DNA of 64,000 bases. Source: Liolophura sinensis. Lineage: Eukaryota; Mollusca; Polyplacophora; Chitonida; Chitonidae. Below the pieces are notes generated by a model that saw only the letters and a program-made list of their open reading frames with translations, ran no database searches and was not told the DNA's origin. This document shows, piece after piece, positions 24,122 through 34,292 of this stretch (the stretch's first letter is position 1; each line of letters begins with the position of its first letter). A program made the translations under genes and the position numbers. The stretch is from the NCBI RefSeq assembly GCF_032854445.1, contig NC_088298.1, positions 14,183,504 to 14,247,503 on the forward strand, read 5' to 3'.

Positions 24122-25136
24122 TTGCTTAATATCTGTACGCTATCCCTTATCTCTTGAAGCTAAACAGACAAACTTATACATTATCCATATGTATGCATAC
24201 TATTTCTAATACATACAGGAGATAAACAGAAAAAACTTTTCACCGTTACCATATGTATGCATGCTATGTTCAATACATACAGGAGATAAACAGAAAAACT
24301 TATCACCGTTACCATATGTATGCATGCTATGTTCAATACATACAGGAAATAAACAGAAAAAACTTATCACTGTTACCATATGTATGCATGCTATGTTTAA
24401 TACATACAGGAGATGAACAGAAAAACTTATCACCGTTACCATATGTATGCATGCTATGTTTAATACATACAGGAGATAAACAGAAGAACTTATCACCGTT
24501 ACCATATGTATGCATGCTATGTTCAATACATACAGGAGATAAACAGAAGAACTTATCACCGTTACCATATGTATGCATGCTATGTTCAATACATACAGGA
24601 GATAAACAGAAAAAACTTATCACTGTTACCATATGTATGCATGCTATGTTTAATACATACAGGAGATAAACAGAAGAACTTATCACCGTTACCATATGTA
24701 TGCATGCTATGTTCAATACATACAGGAGATAAACAGAAGAACTTATCACCGTTACCATATGTATGCATGCTATGTTCAATACATACAGGAGATAAACAGA
24801 AAAAACTTATCACTGTTACCATATGTATGCATGATATGTTTAATACATACAGGAGATAAACAGAAAAACTTATCACCGTTACCATATGTATGCATGCTAT
24901 ATTCAATACATACAGGAGGTGAACAGAAAAAACTTATCACCGTTACCATATGTATGCATGCTATATTCAATACATACAGGAGATGAACAGAAAAACTTAT
25001 CACCGTTACCATATGTATGCATGCTATGTTTAATACATACAGGAGATAAACAGAAAAACTTGTCACTGTTACCATATGTATGTATGCTATGTTCAATACA
25101 TACAGGAGATAAACAGAAAAACTTATCACCGCTACC
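24122..25136. repeat. 63-bp satellite-like array with 190-bp higher-order repeat
   Basis: Fourteen full units start with 'aatacataca' at 24208, 24272, 24335, 24399, 24462, 24525, 24588, 24652, 24715, 24778, 24842, 24905, 24969 and 25032, plus a partial unit from 25095. Units are 63 or 64 bp; the 64s carry one extra A in the 'cagaaaaaac' run. A decayed unit precedes the array, and a decayed one lies near 25250-25310. Long frames on both strands (24206-25188) result from the period being near a multiple of three. Confidence 0.97.
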
Positions 25137-26616
25137 AGAAAAACTGAATTTTTGCCTTCTCTATGTAAGTGACCCCAAATATTACTAGAAGATGAATAAG
25201 AAGCTTAAACGTTACTGAATACTTGGGGTTTTACTATATCTGCACATACTGCATCTAATACATAGGAGAAGTACATTAAGAAAACTTAATCTTTGACTTC
25301 TATATGCAAGATATCCTACATATTATTAACAGTATCTCACATTACTTCATGCAGAACTGCAATGAACACGGAGACCCAAGAAATAAATTTTGCTTTGAAG
25401 GAGTGTATGTGTCAGTAAATATAAGGATGTGTTTTGCGCTGTGCGTTGACTAATTATGTGCCTGACCAGCTATCCAAAGAAACTCGCATAACTTTATAAC
25501 ATTTATTCGTTAAAAAAAAAAGAATTAATTAAGACACACAATTACACCACTGATACGTTTATGTATTTACACATATTTCACGTCTTTACATTGCTTTCTA
25601 ATCCACTCTTGGCGCAAAAATAAACGACAATTTCTTATTCTAGATTATCGCTGCGTGAAAATATGCAGAGAATCTCCCCTCCACTCCCCCCCCCCCCCCC
25701 GCCATCATTACGTAAACAGGCGAACATCAACATTCAGTATTCTGTTTAAATCGATTCATGTCAAATATTTAAATGCTTTTATGTCATGCTATTATTTTTT
25801 TCCGTCAGATTTATTCTAAAGTCTCCTTAAAGCTGAAGAAAGCCCCATTAGTCACGAAAACCGGTGTCTAAATGAGAGCTTTAAAAACTTTTCGAACTTC
25901 CTCTGATCGCTGATCTAGAAAACATTTCGACGTTAAATGAAAAACTAAACCGTGATTTGATATGCCTGTGACGGACGATCTTCTCACAGCGTCGCTAACA
26001 AAGACAGAATGAAAGACAATCAGTTGTCTAAAAGCTGACATTTAGCACATGAAGTGCTACCGACACAGGATATGTAAATTCATCACGCCGATCCCATCGA
26101 TCATCTTCAATGCACAGAGGTAAAAAAGGGCGTCTTTCCATTACAGCCTCGTTCCCAGTGACAGTTGGCTGGGTGTTACTTGAAAAAAAAAATGCCTCGC
26201 GTCATGTTTTAGTCCGCGGAAACCTTCTCTAGTACCGCGGAGTAATTATGGAATGATGTGAGTCGGCTGTGGACTTCAGCTTGAGCTTATAGGCGCAACC
26301 TCTTCCATCACTCGCTCTTACAAAAACAAACTTTGTGGGTAATTTCTTCTTAAAAGCCCTCGTTTCTGCTTTCCCGTTGTCATCTTATCTTAGAAAAAAA
26401 CGAAACTTTGTTACCCAGCGCGTCCGCTTTTCGTTATTGGGTGTCAGACAAAAATTTCAAACTAAATCTTGGCTTACCAGCAGAAGGTGTACATGTATTT
26501 CTGGACAGTGTATACAGAGACTAAAGAAACTCTTCACAAAACTGTTGCACAGTTGAGAGAACATCAGAAAGGTGTAAATTGCATCAACATACCATAAATT
26601 TTAACATTAAGACACA
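25137..26616. other. no gene recognised
   Basis: Unique AT-rich DNA with a C-run at about 25686-25700. The frame 26335-26556 (+) is unrecognised. Confidence 0.5.
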
Positions 26617-26677
26617 GTCGTATAAGTGAAATATTCTATAGTATGGCTTTAGAACAAATCAACAAATAAATAAATAC
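26617..26677 (+). mobile_element. SINE family A 3' fragment
   Basis: 'cagtcgtataagtgaaatat' followed by 'agtatggc' and an (AAAT)-type tail matches the last ~60 bp of family A. The rest is absent. Confidence 0.55.
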
Positions 26678-26708
26678 TGCCTAACCGTGAACTAGATACA
26701 TCTTCAGG

Positions 26709-26750
26709 GTGGCAGGAAGGCAAAGGTGGGAGGCAGGGGGAGGAAGGGAG
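26709..26750 (+). other. G-rich tract, possible G-quadruplex
   Basis: Runs of GG to GGGGG separated by short A/C-containing spacers (GGTGGG, GGGGG, GGG). The pattern is weaker than at 6978. Confidence 0.4.
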
Positions 26751-27207
26751 AAAATCGGAGCTAAGTATTAACAACATGAAGGGTCAAACAACCCTTTCAC
26801 TCGTGTTACAGTTGATTGCCAAACATATACTTTAGTAACGGCATTGAGAGAAAGTGAACACGACTGCGTGTACTGTTATTTGTTATAGAGGCGATCTATA
26901 TAGCGTATATACAAAACACAAATTAAGTATAAGCCTCTGCACGACACAGCCACAATTGCCAGGCGTCCTGATGTATCAGAGTAGACCATCGTTCTGTTCC
27001 GCAGAGAAAATCATTTCCAGGGAGGAGGGACAGTAACAAAGGTTAAAAGGATTTTCGTTTTCAATTATGAATCCGGGACAAAACTGATAAAATCCCCGGC
27101 ACCACCAGCCTGATTCATACTTAGTACAGCGTTCTTATTCATTCCCATGGAGTCTTCGGTCTTGACTCTGGGTTTGAATCTCGAGGGAGCTAGCTTTTAA
27201 GCCCATA
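26751..27207. other. no gene recognised
   Basis: Unique sequence; a 60-codon plus frame at 26854-27036 is unrecognised. Confidence 0.45.
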
Positions 27208-27473
27208 CACTAAGGAAATTAGTGTGTTAATTTTAACAGAAAGTCTGTTGTCTGAGTGATGCTAGAATGTATTGTGTTATTAAACCACAATACTGTGCAA
27301 AATTCAACTTAACACCCTGTTGTTCGAATAGAATCCTTATTTTGAATTATCAAAATGTTTGGGTAATATTTAACAAAATAATCTGCTGAAATGGCCGTAA
27401 AATAGAATACATTCTAGCATCACTCAGACAACAGGCGTTCTGTTAAAATCAACAGATTAATTTTTTTTTAGTA
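27208..27473 (-). mobile_element. MITE-like element with ~55-bp terminal inverted repeats
   Basis: The left arm 27219-27273 and right arm 27406-27460 are inverted copies differing at about 5 of 55 positions; both contain 'ctgagtgatgctagaatgta'. Weaker similarity extends the arms to 27208 and 27473. The ~130-bp interior is noncoding. The length, inverted repeats and second copy at 21841 fit a non-autonomous DNA transposon. The superfamily cannot be assigned, because no target duplication could be fixed. Confidence 0.8.
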
Positions 27474-27647
27474 CACCTAACATGGATACCGCAACTTCCT
27501 TGTTCTTTTGATAAATAAGGGGATACGATCTAAAGGTTTACGTATGAGTAAGGACTATATTTTAGCTTCATATTCGTGCAATGCTTAAATGATAGTTGTT
27601 TGATGATCGACCCCAATGCTGAGTTTATAGCGTCAAGCACTACCAGG

Positions 27648-27815
27648 TTATATTTATTTATTTGATTGATGTTTTACGCTGTAAATAATATTTCACTTAT
27701 ACGACGGCGGCCAACATTATGGTGGGAAGAAACCAGGCAGGCTGTTCGCAGACGTTCTTACGGACAGCCGGAGAGGAAGCCAGCATGAGCTGATCCAGTT
27801 ATATACACAAACTGA
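27648..27815 (-). mobile_element. SINE family A, minus strand, head truncated
   Basis: Plus-strand order: (TATT)n, 'tgattgatgttttacgctgt', 'tatttcacttatacgacggc', 'ggccaacattatggtgggaa', then 'ggagaggaagccagcatgag'. The tRNA-like head is missing. Similar 'ccaggttatat' and 'ccagttatata' at the two ends could be a decayed target duplication. The minus frame 27717-28031 begins outside and runs into it. Confidence 0.82.
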
Positions 27816-28654
27816 AGAGCTGTATGTACAGCTAGGAAAGGATGCAAAGACCTTTTCAACCACTTGGTTATTATGGCATTCACTATTTATAACTGATGCT
27901 GGCCATATCTGGCCTATATACTCCTTCCTTGACACACATTCATTACGTAATGTGTGGAGACTATAAATGTCATGAGATGTGGTCATGATTGCTGGCGTGC
28001 ATTGCGCATTATCCATGTTGACGTTGGACATTTTTTATTTTTTCGGTCAATTATAAACCTATAAACAAAAGCCTAATAATATGTAAAGGAACTGCACGAC
28101 TTTTGGGCACCGTCATACCTTTACACGGAGTAAGCATATCTATAATGACTTCTCTTAACACTGAGGCTCTCGAGGGAGGTCATGGGTCCCAGGAATGTGA
28201 AGAGTTGCGTGTTAAAAGTTTATCAGTTTCAAAGAACGTAAAGTAGTCTGTCTGCGATGAGTGAGCACATCAAAGATGTCGAGGGGCCTTACGGGTAGGA
28301 AATTGGGGCTGTGTAGGGGAGTGACATTTGACGTAGGTGAGCTTGCAGCCTGTGAAAACTATACTTATATCTAGAGAGGCGTTAAGTGTGGATAGAAACG
28401 GAGACAGATTTACTGTAAACCTGACGAAGACAAATAGCTCACCCAGTCTTATTATTTCGTATTCTTATCTTAACAGAGATGGAATTGAAAAGGCAAATAG
28501 CACATAACTGACGTGTTTTGATGCTAAGTCCAGGAACTCTTCGGGTGTTTTCGTTGTCATAAGAGAAACGAGTCAGGGTAGGCTACCCTAGAATACATTT
28601 TCACAGTTAATTACAAGTTGACTAACTTGGATAAAAGTATAGGTCACCAGCTCA
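27816..28654. other. no gene recognised
   Basis: Unique DNA without convincing open frames. Confidence 0.5.
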
Positions 28655-28762
28655 GCATATTCAACATAAATCCAATAATCTGCATATTCAACATAAATCC
28701 AATAATCTGCATATTCAACATAAATCCAATAATTTGCATATTCAACATAAATCCATTAATCT
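28655..28762. repeat. 27-bp tandem repeat, 4 units
   Basis: Units begin 'gcatattcaacataaatcca' at 28655, 28682, 28709 and 28736 and are almost identical. Confidence 0.95.
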
Positions 28763-29934
28763 ACAACCGATCGCTTCTCTGAAAACCAGGAATATTTACC
28801 TTGGGTCTTTCTAGCTGCATGTCTGTCACGAATCGATGGCAAACGATATCTGCTCCAAATATTGTCCACTTTTGATAAAATTTTATGGACAAGATTTTTT
28901 ATGTACCATCAGATCAATTTTGAAATCTAGATGGATATGTGCAGCAGTGTATTTGTGTACACAGTTATTTTGTGGGCTTGGATATCAAGTTCGAAAACCA
29001 GTTCGATTTAGGTTTTGCAAATTTATGATGAAAGAATAAATTCCCTGATTTTGTTCGTCAGGTTATTAACATCACTTTTCAACTTTAAACCATGACATTA
29101 TATCTCTCCCAAACACATGTTGACATAAGTGCTGCCTCACTGGAAAGCCATGATCATGGCACCAGACGGATTTACACCGTGCTAACCATAGACTATGAAA
29201 TTACCGATATAAAAGTGTTATATATTATGACGAGTCTTAAGTCGTGTTATCTCGGCTTCATCTGGACGGGTCAGGTTTGGTCTAAATGTCACAGTGACCT
29301 TGAATCTCCTGTGAATGTCATGGTCTGGGATAAGATCATCGTAATTACTAGAGAGCTGTGAGCACATTTTATAGCAGGCATATAAGCCTTATATAAATAT
29401 CAGGCAGGGTATCTGTGTGTTATTCAACTCCCAGTGTTCAGAAACGGATGGATACCGTACCAGTCTGACACAGTGGGAGACATCGTGTTACAGTCGACTT
29501 AAAATAACACCATAAATTAATATGCTATTTAAACTCTGACAAACTATGTGAAAAAAAAAAGTTCCGACAAAAAGGTGTTCATCCATTATTCCTTAACTGA
29601 TTTTTCCTACTATTAAAAATAAATGAATGTGTTATATTATTTTTTTTCACTATTTTTACATTTTACACTTTTCAAATAAGTTTGGAGATTTCTTGACCGA
29701 TAAATGTACCTATTAAATAAGCACTGTGCAAGTTTTCATTTCGTTTAATACAAAGTCAACCTGGTGAAGAAAATTCTCCAAGAATTAAGTAACCAGCTCT
29801 CACAGTTCTCAGCATCTCGGTGACGATGAGCGGTAGACGACACCTCATGTGGTCGTTTGTACTGACGTTCGTTGAAGACAATTTGTCTGCACACCAATAT
29901 GGCGTGCATATCTGTTCGTCACAACTGGGAAATC
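28763..29934. other. no gene recognised; SINE-like fragment near 29130
   Basis: 'gtgctgcctcactggaa' at about 29131-29147 is a short piece of the repeat seen more fully at 57.7 kb. The rest is AT-rich. Plus frames 28836-29039 and 29092-29361 are unrecognised. Confidence 0.4.
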
Positions 29935-30052
29935 TCGTTAGCAGCTTACCAAAGGTCAGTGGTTTATCACGGACACTCCACTCATAAAGCTGAACACCAT
30001 CGTCCAGAGTTCTTGAAAATGGCGTTAACCACCAATCAAATAAATAAACCAA
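29935..30052 (+). mobile_element. SINE family A variant, diverged
   Basis: 'cagcttaccaaaggtcagtg', 'ccactcataaagctga' and the end 'ggcgttaaccaccaatcaaa' with an AAAT tail. It matches the variant at 37585 more than the main family A. Confidence 0.65.
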
Positions 30053-31096
30053 ACAGGGAGTAAATCATGTAGGAAGTATTGTTATTGAGAGAATAGAATA
30101 ATAAATGCACATTCGTTCAACAGTTTAACTGTGTGGATCTATTAGTATAGACCTATTCGGATTGTGGGTTATAAATGACAGCGACAGTGTGTATTAAAGC
30201 AGCACCTGTCTGCACATGGCTTTTCTCGCTGACTGTATAGCTTTTCACATGATAACACTTCATCACTAACACACAGATCTCGAGCTCAGTTAACATGCCT
30301 ACACGGAACGCTGATGATGTAACTAGCACGCATTGACCTTGACATGTGACCTTTGACAGATTTGGCACGCCAAACCTTCAGAAAGACTCGTGGTTATTTG
30401 CCGGGGTTCTAATGAGTCATTGTATGTAATCTAAGGTTTTATCGATATTCAAACAATCATCAAGGCCTCGAGTGCAAACACAGCTTTTTCATACATATTG
30501 TTTAACACAACTGTTTTTCAGAATGGCCTTTTGTACTTCTAAATGTGTGCTGAACACGCTATGGGCGAACATAAAAAAGTTGAAAGGTGCAATTAATTTG
30601 AAAAAAAAACACTCAGAGTATCGTATTTTACAGCCCGCCAATTTTGCGCCACAGCATCACCATTGTTCTTATTTCTCCTTGCTGATCTCTGCATTTATAA
30701 CTGATTCAATCAAATAGGCTGTGTTTAGAATTAAATTACATGCAAAAGATATCTTTGTTCAAATAAAAGTTTTTATGCCCAAAGTAGACATGTTGCTGAT
30801 TCAAGGAGGCGGTAGAATGTTTCAGTCTGTCACTAAAGCATGCAACATACTTATTCATGAGGCAAGGGTCTTGTAGTTATAGGTATGTACTTTCCAGCAA
30901 TCTCACATGAGACGCGGGTTCAAACCCGGCCTTCGTTAGACAGGGTATTTGTAGATTCCCCCGATCTCACTGTTATTATAATGGTTGAGGAAGCAAAGTA
31001 GTAAAAGGCCCTCTATCGACTGACATAGTTAAACGCTAATTGTGTGAATATATATGTCGTAAGTAAGTACTGTCGTATTTACAGCTGTCGATGAAA
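30053..31096. other. no gene; tRNA-like SINE piece inside
   Basis: At 30870-30990 (+) a strong B box GGGTTCAAACCC (30916-30927) lies in 'gacgcgggttcaaacccggc', downstream of a degenerate A box; this looks like a diverged tRNA-derived SINE. Frames 30153-30368 and 30472-30717 are unrecognised. Confidence 0.45.
30334..30356 (-). promoter_or_regulatory. paired nuclear-receptor half-sites
   Basis: On the minus strand TCAAAGGTCA and TCAAGGTCA lie in direct orientation, their AGGTCA cores 7 bp apart. TCAAGGTCA is the classic monomer site of ERR/SF-1-type receptors. No neighbouring promoter is identified. Confidence 0.3.
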
Positions 31097-31318
31097 GCTT
31101 ATCCCACTCAGAATTTTATGAAAATGGAGATGAATGTGCTTTGAAACACTTATATGCTTCCTTTTCCAATGGTGAATGGGAAACAGTTTGAGTGTTGATG
31201 AGATGCTTGGAGGCTTCTTAAGTGATACTCGTCCCAAGGATGATACCGAAACAAATCAGGTTTTGTTGACATCATAGAGGAATAAATTCATTACAGGAAT
31301 GTTTCAGCTTGTCTAAAA

Positions 31319-31543
31319 ATGGATGAAAAATGTCTCATTGTAATAAGTGCAGGAGCCATTGTGTCAAAAAAAAAAAATTGTAAGAAGAGCAGAGAAGGCC
31401 TGGAAGACGTGCCCTCTTTCGCCTACTTCATAGGTCAACTCGCTTTTCCGGTTTTAAGCATCATTTTGATGGATCTTTTGAGCGATTTGGGCTTTTTACA
31501 CAAGAGAATAACAGCGAGAATTAAGATGTTGACCGAAGTATAG
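31319..31543 (+). other. open frame in left arm of the inverted repeat
   Basis: 74 codons. After the A run it reads the same residues as the minus frame in the right arm, for example KSREGLEDVPSF and LLSDLGFL. Before the A run it is in another register, because the run is 12 instead of 8. No family is recognised; coding status is doubtful. Confidence 0.2.
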
Positions 31544-31820
31544 GAAATACGCCTGTATTAACATGAAAAGAATCCAAGCAAGGTCAAGTGAAGAAGCCAT
31601 CCTATATAAGCAAGAAACAATTAATGGTGAAAGTAAAATTGCAGTATACGACTGCTTGTCCACATGGCATCATTAAACATAGACATGACGACAGGCGATA
31701 ACCTCTCTAAAGAGTATCCGTGTGCAGTGCACGAGACACCCCCTACTCCTGACCCTCCTCTAGAATTCAATTATCTCGGAGACATTAGAATTACAGGTGA
31801 CGTTTGCATTGGTTAAATAT

Positions 31821-32045
31821 TTAAAGATTTAAAGATTCAAATTTTGCTACAAAAGGTCTACTCGCTGTTATTCTCTTGCGTAAAAAGCCCAAATCGCTCA
31901 AAAGATTCATCAAAGTGATCCTTAAAACCGGAAAAGCGAGTTGGCCTATAAAGTAGACGAAAGAGGGCACGTCTTCCAGGCCTTCTCTGCTCTTCTTACA
32001 ATTTTTTTTGACACAATGGCTCCTGCACTTATTACAATGAGACAT
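31821..32045 (-). other. open frame in right arm of the inverted repeat
   Basis: 74 codons starting MSHCNKCRSHCVKKNCKK, so four Cys fall in the first 16 residues in a CxxCxxxC-like cluster. It then shares most residues with the left-arm frame and runs on into the spacer. No known domain. The left-arm homologue is frame-shifted at the A run, which argues against a maintained protein. Confidence 0.2.
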
Positions 32046-32278
32046 TTTTCATCCATTTTTAGACAAGCTGAAACATTCCTGTAATGAATTTATTCCCCTA
32101 TGATGTCAACAAAACCTGATTTGTTTCGGTATCATCCTTGGGACGAGTATCACTTAAGAAGCCTCCAAGCATCTCATCAACACTCAAACTGATTCCCATT
32201 CGCCATTGGAAAAGGAAGCATACAAGTGTTACAAAGCACATTTATCTCCATTTTCATAATATTCAGAGTGGGATTAGC

Positions 32279-34259
32279 ATATATATTACACTCATAATGA
32301 AAAATGCATGTTTGACGCAAAGAGAAATATTTCATATTTAAAGGGAATGCATCTACGCTCATGCAAATTAGTGAATATTTGTAGGGGTTCAAAGGGTGGA
32401 GTGTTGCGAATGGCAGTATTTAGCAAGTATCTCATCGTCTTCGTTCTTTTTAGGCTCATCTTATTTTACCATCGTGCTATTTCTGTTAAATTATTTTGTG
32501 TAATAAGGTATTTTATAGCAACACATGTTCTAATCTTAGCTGTTCAATACTCTAATCATTTATTTTAAGCAAGATATTTTTCTAAAAAATTGACAAGGGA
32601 TTGGCCTATGTTCGTGCATGTGACTAAAACGGGCATGACCGGAAGCGTTATTGTGCGTGACAGACGTCAATGGATTTCTGAGAATGCAGTCAGGTGATAG
32701 AAAGGTCTTTATGGGAGTCGCTTTTGACTGCATGCAGTATGGCCATTGCTTCCGAATGCCGTTATTAGTTCAACCTGGTAATCGTCTGCTTAATAACCAG
32801 ACAACAAATTTCGCAGCATTTACTCCGAGGTTCTTCCTCGTTCACTCGGGACTTTGTAGACATCTTTTGTCTGCCGAAATCTTAGCAGCATGCACGCCGT
32901 TTGTTCGGAAGTTTTGGTCGATTCGCAATATCCATGCAATATGGTCTCGCGCTTTGAAGCTTATTTCCGGTAAGCTACAGGAAGCAGCCGGAGAAACATA
33001 ATGCCATTGGTCAAAAAGGTCGGATGTTTGTCGCAAAAGTTCTGCCCGGAGCTCGATGATTGGGAGACTGTGGGATTAATTAAAGACGACCTCTATTGCT
33101 GAAGAGAAAAGAAAGACACTTGCGGCCAGTTCCTGTTGACCTCTAGTTCGCACCTTGCTCTTCCATCGCCCAGGGAAAATGGCAGGTTTCGCGTTTCCGC
33201 ACTTTTGGGGCCTTGTAATTATTGCAAAAACCGGGGCTATAAGAATGTACCAACGAACTTTGAATAGAGGGGAGAAGTCAGAGAGACCTTAGAGCGATTC
33301 TCTGCTCGTGGAAACTCACCCACTCCATGGCTAATTTCTTCTGGTCTTTGTTACCGAGGTCGAAACGCATTAATTTGCCTTCGGCAGGGAATTGATTTTC
33401 GCCATGGTATCGAAAATCTGCCATAATCTTGAGAGTTCAAGACCTCAACTTGTCGAGATTCCAAATGCTTGGTACAAGGCTTTATTGGAGGCACCCTCTA
33501 GCAATCTCCAGAATTTGACCCCTATGAAAGCGTTGTTGATCTCCCGCCTTCGACATGTGTCAGTTTTCTTACTATAATTATTGATATATATCGACATACG
33601 CCGCATATCGTGGATCGACGTAAACTTATTAAACTTGCGTTGACCTTTGCCTTGCAAAATGCTGGTCAACTCACATGCCAAATCTCCTTTGCTCAACAAT
33701 TTTATTTACACTAAAATTGAATCGTCCCTTGGAAGAATCCGTAACGGTTGCAGTTGTGTGTGTGAAAAGGTTCAGGGATCAGGCCCTATACCTCCATTTC
33801 ATTTTCATATCTTTTTCAGTCCATGCCACTGGAGCCTTTAAATGAGGTCGCGAATTCGAATCTAGTTCTTATCCGGTCAGACATGGTTATGCCAACACAT
33901 CCATCAGGAATCTGGCAAAGAGCATTGCTTTTCAAATGAAATAAAAACAGTTTTGCTCATTTTTATATTGCCTGCAATCAACCAGTAATCATAATTTAAT
34001 CAGTCAGTGAGAGAACGAATCAAGCAATCAATCAATCAAGCAAACTATAACCCAAGCATTTGATTGTCATTAACTACATAAGAAAGAGAAATCTTCCGCC
34101 TCATATTGCATGATTGATAGCACGTGCATCTTACTTTTTTAATTCTCACGTGTCAATTTGAGACTGTTATTCGAAAAAAAAAATAATAATACAAAGACAA
34201 AAATACACGATTACTATGAAATCTCTCACGTTGTTTTTATATTAAAAATTGACAGTTGT

Positions 34260-34260
<1 letters not shown>
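32279..34260. other. no gene recognised
   Basis: Plus frames 32308-32568 and 32651-33001 (116 codons) are unrecognised. A GC-richer unique patch lies at about 33040-33360. Confidence 0.45.

Positions 34261-34291
<31 letters not shown>
34261..34291. repeat. poly-T tract of 31 bp
   Basis: An uninterrupted T run; possibly the A-tail of a minus-strand retroelement, but no body was recognised. Confidence 0.95.

Positions 34292-34292
<1 letters not shown>

Larger units (their letters stand above)
31097..32278. repeat. large inverted repeat, arms ~420 bp, spacer ~342 bp
   Basis: The left arm 31097-31518 is the reverse complement of the right arm 31861-32278, at roughly 96% identity. The arms differ mainly by about 8 substitutions in the outer ~90 bp and about 7 in the inner ~97 bp. 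The central 31194-31421 has only one substitution plus an A-run length change (12 versus 8). The spacer 31519-31860 is unrelated. A transcript would form a long hairpin. It could also be a fold-back transposon, but no short terminal motif or target duplication was found. Confidence 0.95.

Noticed and set aside
24206-25188. Long overlapping open frames on both strands with Cys/His/Met-rich repeats
   Set aside because: They are translations of the 63-bp array in several registers; the repeat explains them completely.
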